A stretch of 64,000 nucleotides of DNA from Argopecten irradians (taxonomy: Eukaryota > Mollusca > Bivalvia > Pectinida > Pectinidae). How positions within the stretch are numbered: position 1 is the stretch's first letter; each line of letters starts with the position of its first letter. Positions 49,343-63,600 of the stretch are shown piece after piece. The position numbers and the translations under genes were made by a program. The DNA is taken from contig NC_091134.1 of assembly GCF_041381155.1 (NCBI RefSeq), positions 53,951,944 through 54,015,943 on the forward strand, in the 5' to 3' direction. Under the pieces are notes generated by a model, which was given only the letters and a program-made list of their open reading frames with translations, ran no database searches and had not been told where the DNA came from.

Positions 49343-50521
49343 GTGAACCCACAATGTGGAGACGGTGAACTGTGTAAAAAAATGGGGAATATATCATTGG
49401 TCAGGGCGTTGGTCAGTGTCACAGATCTGAACGTGGCTATTTGTTCACTGGTCATTAACACAGTTGCCTCTGTTACGTTCTCTAGATGTCGGAATATTGT
49501 CCCACAAATCAAAGTGCTCGTATATAACTTACTGCTGATCCAATGGCTATATACGGCATGGATTGTTGTTAGTCAGTCGATTGTTTCACATTACGGATTC
49601 ACGCTTTTCCCATCTTACTGCAATGCATTGCTTGTGGGTATCATAGAAATCATCGGGATCTCCACTGGAATCGTGACCTGTATGGCTGTCGACAGAATGT
49701 TAGCCTTATGTTATGTGTCGTGGTATATGGTACACATCACAAAAGGAACTACCATCGCACGATGTGGCACTATATGGCTATTGATACAGTTCTTTGCTTG
49801 GATCCCTTTAGCTCACAACGACAAAAGTGGTAACTGTGTTGCTTCAATCTATAATGATTTTCATCTGGAAAAACTGCTTCTTGGTATATTTTTCTTCTAC
49901 TGTGCTTCGGTTTCGTTGGTTTGTGTGTATATGGTCGCTAAGAGGATACGAGGTGACAGAATGGTGGTGCCGGTGGAAACTTCTACAAATGGCTATATAA
50001 ATGAAATGCCAATCACGATGTACAACACACCGATAGTGATTTTCGCTGTCGTGATGATCGTGTTTTCTACCTGCTGTCCCTTTGTGGTATCGTTTCTTCT
50101 GTCGCTTGTGAACAACAACACATTGAATGCAGACAATGTTATGCTGATATACGCCGAACTTTACCATGTCGCATTTCAAATATCTTTTACAATTACAACG
50201 ACAGTGTTTGTTTTCGTATTCAAAGAAAGTCGTATTTACTTCCTAAGAACATTCTTCTGTTGGTATCCAAATTTCTTGGAACTTGCAGATCGTTTGGAGC
50301 GTAAATTGAAAGAAGAGGATGGAGAAATTGTTCCTCGTCGTATCCAAAGTCAATCATCAGCGAACGTTGTGTCACCTCTAGTTGTGGTCAGACCGTCGTC
50401 TGTTAGTGATAGCGAGGGAATGGATGTAAATGATATAGACATCTTTGTTACTGATACCTCTAACGGACAAGGGCCGAGGGCCAGGACTGAGGACCGCCAT
50501 GGATCAGATATTAGGTACTAG
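49343..50521 (+). CDS. Intronless divergent class A (rhodopsin-like) GPCR
   Basis: A 392-aa uninterrupted frame has seven hydrophobic segments at about residues 29-46, 56-77, 93-123, 138-157, 177-200, 229-255 and 265-292. Class A features: Cys93 at the top of helix 3 and Cys165 in loop 2 for the usual disulphide, DRM at 117-119 in place of DRY, and Trp145 in helix 4. Other anchors are altered: helix 2 has NLLLIQ in place of the NLxxxD motif, helix 6 has TCCP where CWxP is usual, and helix 7 has TTTVF at the NPxxY position. The C-tail is about 100 aa, Ser-rich and acidic. Met14-Gly-Asn-Ile-Ser gives an alternative start and a glycosylation site. Ligand unknown; a lineage-specific peptide or orphan receptor is likely. 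It is unrelated to the DOMON genes around it. Confidence 0.85.
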   Translation: MNPQCGDGELCKKMGNISLVRALVSVTDLNVAICSLVINTVASVTFSRCRNIVPQIKVLVYNLLLIQWLYTAWIVVSQSIVSHYGFTLFPSYCNALLVGIIEIIGISTGIVTCMAVDRMLALCYVSWYMVHITKGTTIARCGTIWLLIQFFAWIPLAHNDKSGNCVASIYNDFHLEKLLLGIFFFYCASVSLVCVYMVAKRIRGDRMVVPVETSTNGYINEMPITMYNTPIVIFAVVMIVFSTCCPFVVSFLLSLVNNNTLNADNVMLIYAELYHVAFQISFTITTTVFVFVFKESRIYFLRTFFCWYPNFLELADRLERKLKEEDGEIVPRRIQSQSSANVVSPLVVVRPSSVSDSEGMDVNDIDIFVTDTSNGQGPRARTEDRHGSDIRY

Positions 50522-51700
50522 GAAAGGTTTGACATTATCAAAGTCAATTAGGCGCACAAGATATATAATGATGGGATTTGTGTCAACTGTATGAATTGGA
50601 TGTTATTTGTGTGGCAGGATTTTAGATTATGTTTGCATTTGATAAACAATAAGGATTTCTTCAATATTTACAAAATTGTTGTTTATTTATTATTCATCCA
50701 TTACATATTGATTGATGTATACTTAAATTTAATATCAATTAAGGTAAATATTATTTCAAAATGCCATTTGTGTACCAAGTTAAAACAACTCAATGTCTAT
50801 GCTTTTTTGTAAAGTCAATGCTTCTTTAAAGTCATAAAGTCATTCGCATTGTATCTTAATTCGATTCTTTTGATGTCCGCCAAAGTACGCAGTTAACTGT
50901 TCATCCGTTGTCGCAGAGGGAGCCTTCAGTCTTGCTATGATATAGTCCTGGGGTGGATGTTACTCTAGTAATAGTAACCCATGGAATGTCGAGGATGCTA
51001 TTAAGCATAATGATATAGTTACTTGGTGAAAGGTATATAATTCTGACCAGCTGTACTTGAAAATAACATTGTTTTGCGCATTCTTTATCAAAATTCTTTA
51101 CAAGCGGTTCAACAAACAAATCACACATGTAAAGTACGAATGGTTAGCCATGATGTATACGGCTTTTGATCAAGTAAGTTTCCTTAAACCGACCAGAGAA
51201 GTGATTTATAGACATTCACAATATCGTGTGGACATAAACATGAAGTGGTTATGCTGTAAGTATGGAAATTCTTTGGTGGTATCTATTCATAGCAGTTAGG
51301 GAAATGTTTCATTAAGTGATGTTCAATGTATCATACGCCTGGAATACTGTTATATCAGTATTTGATTAAAGAGCATAAGTTAAGATCAAATTCCTTTGGT
51401 ACTGTCAAAATATATATGAAAAAAATCATAAATAAACAGACAAATGTAGATAAACAAATAAATGTTTTTCGACATAACCATTTCACACATGTCATTAATG
51501 CAGATCAAAGTTAAAATTGACTTAATCAGTGGGTAAGTTACTTATCAATAAGGAGACACTTTAACTTGCACTTTACCTTTAGTATCATATATCGAAGGTT
51601 CGCCACACTTAATACATAAACTATATGCTGTAATATCACGAATAAGTAAGTGATGATATAAGGTATATATCATATTCGTTTCATTTAATCAAGGCTTAAA

Positions 51701-51818
51701 GTTTATTTTGTTTTACGTCCTACTTACACCCAAGATCATTTAAAGGACATATCCGGTTAAGGAAAACTGCTATACGCGGGTTTCGAACTGAGGGATGGAC
51801 GGCTTGTGGTAATATTAC
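51701..51818 (-). mobile_element. Decayed tRNA-SINE, reverse orientation
   Basis: The minus strand reads AATATTACCACAAGCCGTCC, CAGTTCGAAACCCGCG and GTAAGTAGGACGTAAAAC. These correspond in order to ATATTACCACAGGCCCTCC, GGGTTCGAATCCC and GTTAAAAGGACGTCAAAC of the SINE at 18997-19223. The central part is deleted. Confidence 0.6.
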
Positions 51819-52502
51819 AAAAAACAGAGTCTTATCATGTTTTTTTCTTCTATTTCGGCAAGCAAATCTGCACATGTGGTACATTCCAATCTCAAATATC
51901 TCAAAAAAATAAATAGAATAGTCTAGATGGAAAAATAAATGGATACAGTGGATGTAAAATTTTCATCAGATGGGATGATCAATGCGATCCATTAGAAAAA
52001 AATAATGTCACGGGTTTTTAATTATTTTGACCATCATAGCTTCGTATTTAATGAAGTTTTTTCAAAAAGATGTATAACAATAGTTCAATTTTAGATTTGT
52101 TTTCGAAACCAAGGTATAAACAAAATTCAGATTTTCAATGTAAATTGATAACAGCCATAGGTGGAATCGGGTGCACAGATGTAATCAGCTCGATGACCTA
52201 CTTATTTACCTGTAATCAGTGCTATATTTACTGATGTCGGGTGGATTTATCAGTGCACGAGGTCAATCTCGTAAACAAAACGTGTTCGATATTCACGATC
52301 ACGTCCATTGATGTACTTCAGTATACAATGTTTTGTAAGATATGTTTTCACCACACGGAGTAAGAAAGATATGCTTATTATAACTTATTTTGATAAATGA
52401 TTATCTGATGAGATAATAAATAAAATTTGTAATTAGAATATTGGTTATGGTCTATTTCATTCCATATACGAGGGCATATAGTAAGAAAATGTTATTTCTT
52501 AT

Positions 52503-52812
52503 TTTAAAAATGCTTCACCGCCGACAGAGCATTAATGGCATTCATCATTTGAACAATAATTGGTGTTTTATCACGTATATACATATGTCTAATTAACACA
52601 AAAAATAATATTAAATAAGTTATCTTGCTTTAGGTGCATGCGCAATCAGTACTTTATTCTATATAGGATATAGTGACACGAATTTTTTTCGGGATGCAAT
52701 TAATTATTTTTCATATTTTTAACTTGAAGTAAAATTAGAAGCTCAAACTTTTCAATGGTGATAATGGTGTAAATTAAGTAAATTTTGTAACTGGAGAAAA
52801 ATACTAAATCGT
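52503..52812 (+). repeat. Dispersed repeat C, second copy
   Basis: Same blocks as 27172-27415 (CACCGCCGACAGAGCATTAA, GGTGCATGCGCAATCAGTAC, TTTTTTTCGGGATGCAATTA), with about 65 bp extra near 52540-52610. Confidence 0.7.
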
Positions 52813-53997
52813 CTGCTCCCGTTTTTGATAGTGAAAAAATACCATTTGTCAGCGGCATAGCATCTTTAAAAAGATGTTAGATTATTTTGCCTGAAAGAAT
52901 TGCATGTCGAATATTATTACGTCATTCACGTGGAACGTTTACGCCTTGAAAGTTTAGAAGCGGCACAGTCATTGGCCAAACAAAACTACTAGCTAAACTA
53001 TCAATGCTCCGTTTGTTTTATTGTAACAATATGTAAAAGCATAAAAACACATTAGTATATCGCTGATTTGATTATAAACATTATTCTCAATAATGCTTAA
53101 ATATGTTTTTGCTTGTACAGCTTTGACAAACATATTTGTCATATCAGGATTTGAATGGCACATGTTAGAGCTTTAGAGCTTTATAAGTAACATATAGGTT
53201 ATATAAAATGGGAAAAGAGCGCGCCCGGTGAATATTTTAACAGCAGCATTGCTGCTATAGAACTGATATGACAAGTTATTGAAGTTTTGAAATTTACAAT
53301 TGCACGAAAATTTCTCCATGTTGGTAAGTGTCAAATAGAAAATCGTTTTCTCCTCCCCACGAAATTGAACAGCTATAAACCGTACGATGTTTATGATATG
53401 TATATATGAGATGCTGTACATTCCGTAAATCACTTTTATTGAGATAACACTACGTCCTAAGTCAGGACGCACACATGATCATCATGTGCCGGTTTATAAA
53501 CTGCACCTGATGATAACACCAGGAAATCTGATATATTGATCTGATAATGTTATCCTGTGTTCTGTACACAGTGGAGCAAGGTACACACACAGGTGGGCAG
53601 CATATTCTTATTATTTTTCATTATTTTGATATTCGTGATGAGTTTCATTGTATGGCCCTACGGAATGGGAATGTTATTATAAAGTTATATTACTTTGACA
53701 TCGTTAAATAGATCAACAGAATAATATCAAGTATATAATAATACTACCCTGTATAAATAGCAGCTGATACAGGTCTAACTAATTACATTAATAGTGATCT
53801 TTCGTGCTTTTACACATGATATTATTTTGAAATATTAGAATTGCTGAGATTAATAATAACATTATTATTTATGAAAACTGCCATATCCTGCATGCTTAAA
53901 ACTTTTACTGATCGACTCTATTCACGTGACTGTCACGTGACTAAACGTGTTTGAAAATTAAAGTGAACTTCATGTACTGTTACTGATAAGCCAATCT

Positions 53998-54083
53998 GAT
54001 TATATCCCATTTTGTAGATTATATCCCATTTTGTAGATTATATCCCATTTTGTAGATTATATCCCATTTTGTAGATTATATCC
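53998..54083. repeat. 19-bp tandem repeat
   Basis: Four identical units of GATTATATCCCATTTTGTA plus a partial fifth. Confidence 0.95.
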
Positions 54084-54608
54084 ATTGTACACTTTTGCCG
54101 TTCATTACTCCACTCTCAGTAAATCGGACAAAATCTTCATATGAGTCACTGCATAGAAATAACTAACTAATGCTATGTAGCAATCACTATCATCAGTTTG
54201 GAGAAAAAACTGTTATTTGTAAATTAAATTATTAAAACAACAAAAATGAGAAAGGTAACATGTTTTAATAATTTATGAGCTACAGTCGACTTCAGGTTCC
54301 ATTTTGCTCATTTCATATCTCGTTCATACATTCAATGCCACAGTTGACTTCAGGAACCATTTTGCTCATTTTATTTCTCGTGCATACATTCAATTTACTT
54401 TCTCTTGTGATTTCATTTAATTGAATGTTTGTCTTGTCAAAGAAAACTCGTGAAAACGAAAATTGATTCTCTGTCAGTCAGAACTAGCTATATTAAAGCA
54501 CCGAAACTTTGGTACATTCCAAAAGCGTTAAAAAATCTTACTGGACAATATGTTGGTGTATGACCACATATTTCGACATTTGTAGATCCGGTACCATTAC
54601 ACGGGAGG

Positions 54609-57600
54609 ATGAACCGTCTATTTTACGCGTGTATGCTTGGTTTGGCTGTCACTGTAGTTGGTACAGCTGACACTAATAACAGCACTTCTACAGTACAGGT
54701 ACGTTAATCAGTACAAACACATGTTATACGAGGTTTTAAAAAACTAGTTAAAGGTACTACTAGACTCAAAATATCAGTCAAATATTTTTTACATTAAAAT
54801 GCTAGAACAGACTACGATCTATTTTCAATATACTTTCAACAGAAATGCCCATGACGTAATATTTTTTGTTGTTTTTGTTTTTTTTTTTTTTTTTTGTTGT
54901 TTTTTTTTCATAAAAAAAAAATAAAAATTTAATATCCCAGACATGTTATACATCTGAAGGCTGCCAAGGTTGGGGCGTAATATTTGTATCGTAAATTAAG
55001 TATTTCTACTTCATCGACAATTATATGAGATGCAAAAATAAAAGCATTCAAAATTTCAAACAAAACTAAAGAATCAAATCAAACAAATATGGATACTATT
55101 TTCTTCAGACGTATGCAAGATCATGATCGTTATTTATTTATTTATTTATTGTGCTATTCAATTCTCATTATTTCAATTTGGATTCAATGAATACGGGGCA
55201 GAATTAAGAAAAAAATAAGTCATACACATTTAGTGTAGGAAGGGAAAACCAAACAAACACAATATGACTAAAACACACACAACAAAGCGATTGAAAATAT
55301 ATCAATACCGTCCATATATTGTATAGCAATCTTTTTCTTACAGCGACGGCGACTCGCACTTGATAATGACTGTGACACAGACTGTTTCCAGAAATGTGAT
55401 AAATTTGGTTGCGAATTCAGAGTTAAGTGGAAGAAAGTCGGTGATTACGTGGAATTCGATGTTCAGCAGGATATATCGACTCTGACCATTATAAGTGTGT
55501 GGAACGCCATAGGATTTTCACAAGACCGCGAAATGGTATAACTAAATATTCTCTTCACAATCGTAGATACTCTAAAATGAACATTTTCAAATGTTCTTAT
55601 ATCTCTTTTATGGCAAATAAATAAAATATTTACAAATATAGACTTGATGTCATGCTAAATAGTTTCATAAATAATAGTTTGTGTTTATATTGTGTACATT
55701 TATGTTACTATTGTAGAATAAGTCTTTAAATGACATTAATGCGATTATTAATGATATTAAAAAAGATTGCATCTTTCAGAAATATTTTAAAAAAAATTCA
55801 TACATAAAATGTACCTGTTATTTAACGTTAAATTGCTTCATTTGACTTAGTACATATAATGTATGATGACGTTCCTACAGCCAGGCGCCAGTGTGGTGAT
55901 GTGCATATATAACGACTTATCGATGGAAATAGACATTGGCTACAACAAAGGACACAGCTACGAAAAGTTAAGAGGCGTATGTTTAGCTTCTTTTTTATTA
56001 TTTAGAATATATATTTTCTGATGTACCTCTGTTCAATTCAAAAGTTATACATATTGTTTAGAAATAAAGAAAAATATTGGATGAAATCTACAAAATGATC
56101 TTATATCGTGACTATTGTTTCATTAACGTTTTATAAACCTAGAACTCTATTGTTTTATTTCTCAGGCATCCAGCACATTAAAGAACAAACATGGATCTGT
56201 CGTCGACTTTATTTTTACCTGCAGTTTTCAGCGTCGTATTGACCCCGACTTTCCTCACGAGGCTTCATTGTCACAACCGGCATACCTGATGGTTGGTCAG
56301 GGCGAAGTCGGTTTAATCACGGGTGATTACATACCTAACAGAAGATATTTGAAAATTATTCTTAATTACAATTTCATTAAGTATTGATGTAACCATTTTT
56401 TAATTTCAATGGGGTATGAAAAATAATGTTTGCAAACTGTGTGAATCCATAGAGCGGATTCTCAAAAGTTTACAAACAAAATTTTGACATCAATGCTTAT
56501 AATTAATTTTACAATCTTTTTGATAAGTGTGTTAAAATGTATCATTCTGGTGATCAATAGTCAACGTCAATGTGTCTATTGAAAACATTAATTATAAAAA
56601 TTAATAAAATCAATTATATTGATATATTTCATATGACTTCACAGCATAAGAGATTAAATGTTTTTTTAATGTTTCACAAAACAAAATAATCAAAGTATGC
56701 AAAAGAAATTATCATTGAGAAAATGTTTTAGAGATTTAAAGCATAAAAACTATCCCAGTAATACTTAAGCGGAGGACATCAAAAGGTCTACATCATGTTT
56801 TAATATTGAACTAGTACTATTATGACGAATTTTAGAAATTTTAACTTTTTTTAATTAAAGATCAGATATATAAGCATGATCGAGACCCTGTGATCTCTGA
56901 ACTCAAGTTTGACTTCATACATAGTCCGGATCATCCAACAACTACCTACACTCCTGATATCACAATAAAGGTACATTTAGTTAAACATCACCATGTAAAT
57001 GTTAGTCTTAATCATGTTCTAAGATGTTTGAAAAAAATACTATAATGATAACTGCTTCATAAAAAAAACATTCGCTATTTTCAGTACTTGAAACACAAAA
57101 AGTGTCTAGTTATCGTGGGGAAGCTAATTCCATCATTAAGGAACGGTGTTAAATAGAACATATGTGGTTTTTGTTTTGAAATTCCATCAGAGAAATCCGT
57201 GATTTGCGTCTTCTCCGGCACATTTTTGGCAAGCAAGCACTCACAACATATAGATACGTTGTAAATTATTGATATTTTAATCAATATTGATTCCTGTTTA
57301 AGCCTGCTCCATTTGTGCTGGATCCGGATTGTGGAAAGACAAAAGGTTGTTTCCGAAGCTGTGACGATACAGGGGAATGTTCTTTCCAAGTGACGTGGCA
57401 GGAGGCTGGAGATTTCATAGATTTCACAATGTCACAGAATATCAGTGCTCCAAACAACTATTGGGCAGCACTTGGGATATCGGACGATCAAAACATGGTA
57501 AGGAGTAACACTTTTAATAGCGAAGCAAAGTGGGTTTTTTTCCAAATCATCAAATTTGTCAATAATAAGTATTTATGTATTACTGGGATTTTTAATTATT

Positions 57601-60600
57601 ACACATATTCTATGAAAAACTGTCACTTTTTTGAAACACCCATTTATTGTACTACAAAGGATTTAACTGAATAATCAAATGACTTAATTTATATTGTTAG
57701 ACTGTTAATGCACATTATTATCATCTTATCGTTGTTCTTACGGTAGGTTTTCGATAAACAATTTTTGGGAAAGCATTGCATAAAAATATTAATATCTGTT
57801 TCCTATGTAAATGAGAAATATAATATAAACTTCAATACGTACAGAAAAATACAAGTGTGATCATGTGTAAGGATTTCGATGGAAAAATTACAGTAGAGCT
57901 CGGCTATACTCCTGGGTACTCGTACGAAACTGTTGCAAAGGTTGGTATTTCTTACACTTGGCTGTTATTCAACTTTCATGAAATTGGCCTCCAACCTAAC
58001 TTCAAATTTTTGATTTTATTATGTTAATTCGTTCCGAGTTAATTCATTAAAAAGGAACATAAATAGTGTTCTATAAATAAAATAAAAAAACTATAATGTG
58101 TACTGACTTTTCAGAATACCAGTTATCTTGTTAACAAAATCTAACATATGTTTGGTGTGTACTGACTTTTCAGAATACCAGTGATCTTGTTAACACCAGC
58201 GGTTCACTTGAAGATGGAATCTTTAACTGCAACTTTCAGCGAAGGAAGATAATCACTGACTTTAATGACTCATTTCCTTTAATCGAAACACATTATGTTA
58301 TTGTTGGTTATGGACAAGTTATAAATGGTAAGACATAATTTAATTTTGTATCGCGTCTCATGTTAAACTCTCCATCTTAAATACAACATAACTGGTTCAT
58401 TGTACGAAAACACACGTGTCTGATGTAATATTTGCCATAGGGACTTCCTCTTTATAAAGTCAACCTGTTAATTAATAACGCTATCTGTTGGCTCAAATGA
58501 CCAATTATAACACAATGTGACCAGTGTATAAAGACTCACCGCGTATTATATTCAGCAAAGCGTTCAAAGCACGCAGAACTAATCAAGTTATGCATTATTC
58601 AACGATTCCCAAATTCGGGTTATGCAAGGGCGTTTTGGGGTTTCAGGAACGTCCCCCATACATTTAATAGTCATATATTTCTCTCGCTTTTCTCAATTGT
58701 TACACTCATGCATTCCCCCTAGGCATTTGGAAACCGTTCAAGACACGTCTATTGCGATCATTTGTGTGTTTCAGTCATTATAAAACACATGTTCATGTCA
58801 GATTGATGAGTATACCGCTTTAGAAATGCATATGTTTGAACAGGCACACCTATAATGCATGAGCTTTTTCCGACGGTCAGTCAACAAAAAGAGGACTTTA
58901 TCCATGTTGGACCAGAGATGACTACAGTACATCCGGGAGATATAACCACTGAGGTTTGGGGATTACGACACGTATATAACCGACAATGAACTAGCATTTT
59001 TGTTTTTGTCCTTTGCCTTAAAATTAAAAAAAAATCTTGCTGTCATTGATTTTAAGATGCAACATCACTGTGATTGCAGCAAGGAAATGTTTTCTACAGA
59101 AGTTTTGAGATAAAATTTATAATGTAGGTGAAAAAATGATGGTTATCCTAAGGTCATCATTCTGTTATATGACTATAAGGAAATAAACAGTCTTTCTGAA
59201 CTATAAAAAAGACAAATAAAAAAATGCTACCTTTGTGAAACATAACAAAAAAATGCCTGTAACATTTACAATATTATTTATAAAATAACAATAAAATTAG
59301 GATTGAATATTAAACATAACGATGAAGGATATTTTCTTCTATGTATTGAATTTGCCATTCCTTTTGTTTTTGTCACAGCCGGGCCCGATCGTGCCTGACG
59401 CTGATTGTGGGGTCACCAAAGGTTGTTTCTATAGCTGTGACAGCAATGAAGATTGTATGTTCCAAGTGACGTGGCAGGAGGCTGGAGATTTTATAGACTT
59501 TACAATGTCACATAATATCAGTGCTGCAGACAACGTGTGGATAGCCCTCGGCATATCGGACGATACCAACATGGTAGGAACTGCTTAATGAATTGGTTCA
59601 AATTTTCAGCATCAGAATCAGATGTTTTCAACCGTCACTTTCATAAAATCTACTTACCGGGGTACATACATTATATCATATTTGTTACAGAAAAACACCA
59701 GCGTGGTCATGTGTAAAGAGATGAATGGCAGCATTTCAGTGGAGCTCGGCTATAATCCTGGATACGCATATAACACCGTGGCAACGGTATGTGTTCTATT
59801 AGCAATGATTTCAAGTTTTTGGTTAAACATATCACATAACACGAAAAATCAATCAATATACAAAAATAATATTGAAATACGGACGTCAATATCCGTTTAA
59901 AGAGAAATGCTGATAGTTCCCATGTTCGACAAATAATCAAGTTTGAAATACCACAACAGGACTAATTATCTCGATATGTCCCATCGATGACACGCATACC
60001 TGCTCACTCCTCCGAATAACTTGTTTCTAGGTTCATATTTTACGAACCTATAAGTCTAAATCCATGTTTCCTTTTATCATCACAGTTTTGGTTACCATTG
60101 TGCCCCATTGTCGATATTGTTTAAATCTGACACAGAGGTTTGATTCATCCTGATTTTCGTTTACTACCTTCCAGAATACCAGCGATCTTGTAAACACTAG
60201 TGGTTCACTCGAAGACGGAATATTCACTTGTAGATTCCAAAGGAGAAAGATAATTACTGAGTTTAACAACACTCTGTCGTTGACAACAAGACGCTTCGTC
60301 ATTGTAGCTAACGGTTCCATATCATCTGGTAAGAGTGTTTACACTTAGAAAGATTGTTACTCTGATGATTTGATATCTTATCGCATTGTAGTACATAAAG
60401 TGATAGTATACTGGTTACACATATGGGTACTCTTTGCAATAATTCTCTTGGAAGCAGGCGCTATTGAAGTGGTGCGATATTTAACGTGAACGTATTGTGG
60501 CAACAGTATTACACGACGTCATTATAACGTTGCGCTTCGATTAAGGCGCCAAGATGGCAGACAGGCCGTGGTGTAGGTGAAGGAAACAAATGTTGCTTTT

Positions 60601-63600
60601 CCACAAAAAACAGCTCACTAAATCCTCATGAAACTGAATCTCGTTTTTTTTAAACAGAATTCTGTGATAATTTTGATAAGGTAGCAACGTTAATCAGCAT
60701 GCTGTGGAAATAAGGATAGCGGTACGAGGGTTTATGTTACAATGAAATGAAAAGAGCCCATTCACACGGGAGGGTGATTTACTAAACCAATTATGGCTTG
60801 ATTGAGAGGACACTATTGCCTCACAGTATTGCTTCATGATGGAATAGTGCCCTCGGCTTCTTCTCGGATACTATTCCATCCCTCGACAGTACCACGAGGC
60901 AATAGTGCCGGCTCAACCAGGCCATAATAGATCAGTATCATTGAAATAATTCCATTTGTTAACGATGAAGGTCGATATAGATTGTTGATATTGTTTCTTT
61001 AGCTAAGATTGTTGAATCGTTGATTATCATGCTGGAAACCAATATATTTGAATCCTCGACGTTCTCTCCACAGGAATAAGTTTTTTCTCGTCCCTTTACA
61101 GTTAAATATCATCCTATCCAATATATTGTTTAACGCATGTGCAGAGACATACAACTACATTACATAATATTTTGGCTTGAACAGGATTGCCACAAAAGCA
61201 CACAACCCCTCCGGCCGTAAGTTCGCAAAAAGAAGACTTCATCAATATACATCCCGAACATACCACAGTCAACCCAGGGGAGATAACAACACAGGTATGC
61301 CACAGTCATAGACAAATCACTAGTACTAGTGTTAAAATTGATATAATAAACAAATGCAAAAACGGTTCATATAGGCTGATTGTAATTGTGAAAACTATTA
61401 AATAACGGTAAATTTAATAGTTTATCCATTCATTTTAAGAATGGTTCAGACATCATTTGTCACATGTACCGCATATTTTAAAGACTTAAGTTTCCAACAA
61501 CGTTAACCCCTGTTCACTATACCAAGAATGTGAAAATTTAATTTTATCATTATAAATTCGTCACAGCCCGGCCCGATCGTGCCTGATGCTGATTGTGGAG
61601 TCACCAAAGGTTGTTTCTCTGAATGTGACAGCAATGAAGATTGTATGTTCCAAGTGACGTGGCAGGAGGCTGGAGATTTTATAGACTTTACAATGTCACA
61701 GAATATTAGTGCTGCAGACAACGTGTGGATAGCCCTCGGTATATCGGACAATACCAACATGGTAGGAACTGCTTAATGGTTTGGTTCAAATTTTCAGCAT
61801 CAGAATCAGATGTTTTCAGCCGTCACTTTCATAAAATCTACTTACCGGGGTACATACATTATATCATATTTGTTACAGAAAAATACCAGCGTGGTCATGT
61901 GTAAAGAGATGAATGGCAGCATTTCAGTGGAGCTCGGCTATAATCCTGGATACGCATATAACACCGTGGCAACGGTATGTGTTCTATTAGCAATGATTTC
62001 AAGTTTTTGGTTAAACATATCACATAACACGAAAAATCAATCAATATACAAAAATAATATTGAAATACGGACGTCAATATCCGTTTAAAGAGAAATGCTG
62101 ATAGTTCCCATGTTCGACAAATAATCAAGTTTGAAATACCACAACAGGACTAATTATCTCGATATGTCCCATCGATGACACGCATACCTGCTCACTCCTC
62201 CGAATAACTTGTTTCTAGGTTCATATTTTACGAACCTATAAGTCTAAATCCATGTTTCCTTTTATCATCACAGTTTTGGTTACAATTGTGCCCCATTGTC
62301 GATATTGTTTAAATCTGACACAGAGGTTTGATTCATCCTGATTTTCGTTTACTACCTTCCAGAATACCAGCGATCTTGTAAACACTAGTGGTTCACTCGA
62401 AGACGGAATATTCACTTGTAGATTCCAAAGGAGAAAGATAATTACTGAGTTTAACAACACTCTGTCGTTGACAACAAGACGCTTCGTCATTGTAGCTAAC
62501 GGTTCCATATCATCTGGTAAGAGTGTTTACACTTAGAAAGATTGTTACTCTGATGATTTGATATCTTATCACATTGTAGTACATAAAGTGATAGTATACT
62601 GGTTACACATATGGGTACTCTTTGCAATAATTCTCTTGGAAGCAGGCGCTATTGAAGTGGTGCGATATTTAACGTGAACGTATTGTGGCAACAGTATTAC
62701 ACGACGTCATTATAACGTTGCGCTTCGATTAAGGCGCCAAGATGGCAGACAGGCCGTGGTGTAGGTGAAGGAAACAAATGTTGCTTTTCTACAAAAAACA
62801 GCTCACTAAATCCTCATGAAACTGAATCTCGTTTTTTTAAACAGAATTCTGTGATAATTTTGATAAGGTAGCAACGTTTATCAGCATGCTGTGGAAATAA
62901 GGATAGTGGTACGAGAGTTTATGTTACGATGAAATGAAAAGAGCCCATTCACATGGGAGGGTGATTTACTAAACCAATTATGGCTTGATTGAGAGGACAC
63001 TATTGCCTCACAGTATTGCTTCATGATGGAATAGTGCCCTCGGCTTCTTCTCGGATACTATTCCATCCCTCGACAGTACCACGAGGCAATAGTGCCGGCT
63101 CAACCAGGCCATAATAGATCAGTATCATTGAAATAATTCCATTTGTTAACGATGAAGGTCGATATAGATTGTTGATATTGTTTCTTTAGCTAAGATTGTT
63201 GAATCGTTGATTATCATGCTGGAAACCAATATATTTGAATCCTCGACGTTCTCTCCACAGGAATAAGTTTTTTCTCGTCCCTTTACAGTTAAATATCATC
63301 CTATCCAATATATTGTTTAACGCATGTGCAGAGACATACAACTACATTACATAATATTTTGGCTTGAACAGGATTGCCACAAAAGCACACAACCCCTCCG
63401 GCCGTAAGTTCGCAAAAAGAAGACTTCATCAATATACATCCCGAACATACCACAGTCAACCCAGGGGAGATAACAACACAGGTATGCCACAGTCATAGAC
63501 AAATCACTAGTACTAGTGTTAAAATTGATATAATAAACAAATGCAAAAACGGTTCATATAGGCTGATTGTAATTGTGAAAACTATTAAATAACGGTAAAT

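Larger units (their letters stand above)
50522..54608. other. Intergenic stretch between the receptor and the multi-DOMON gene
   Basis: No supported exon. It holds a decayed SINE (51701-51818), dispersed repeat C (52503-52812), a 19-bp tandem repeat (53998-54083) and an imperfect duplication at about 54282-54405 around GACTTCAGGTTCCATTTTGC. Confidence 0.5.

Noticed and set aside
59622-62128. Paired 92-aa and 77-aa open frames recurring at a 2188-bp offset
   Set aside because: They run through the introns and exon 2 of the DOMON modules and recur only because the whole segment is duplicated.
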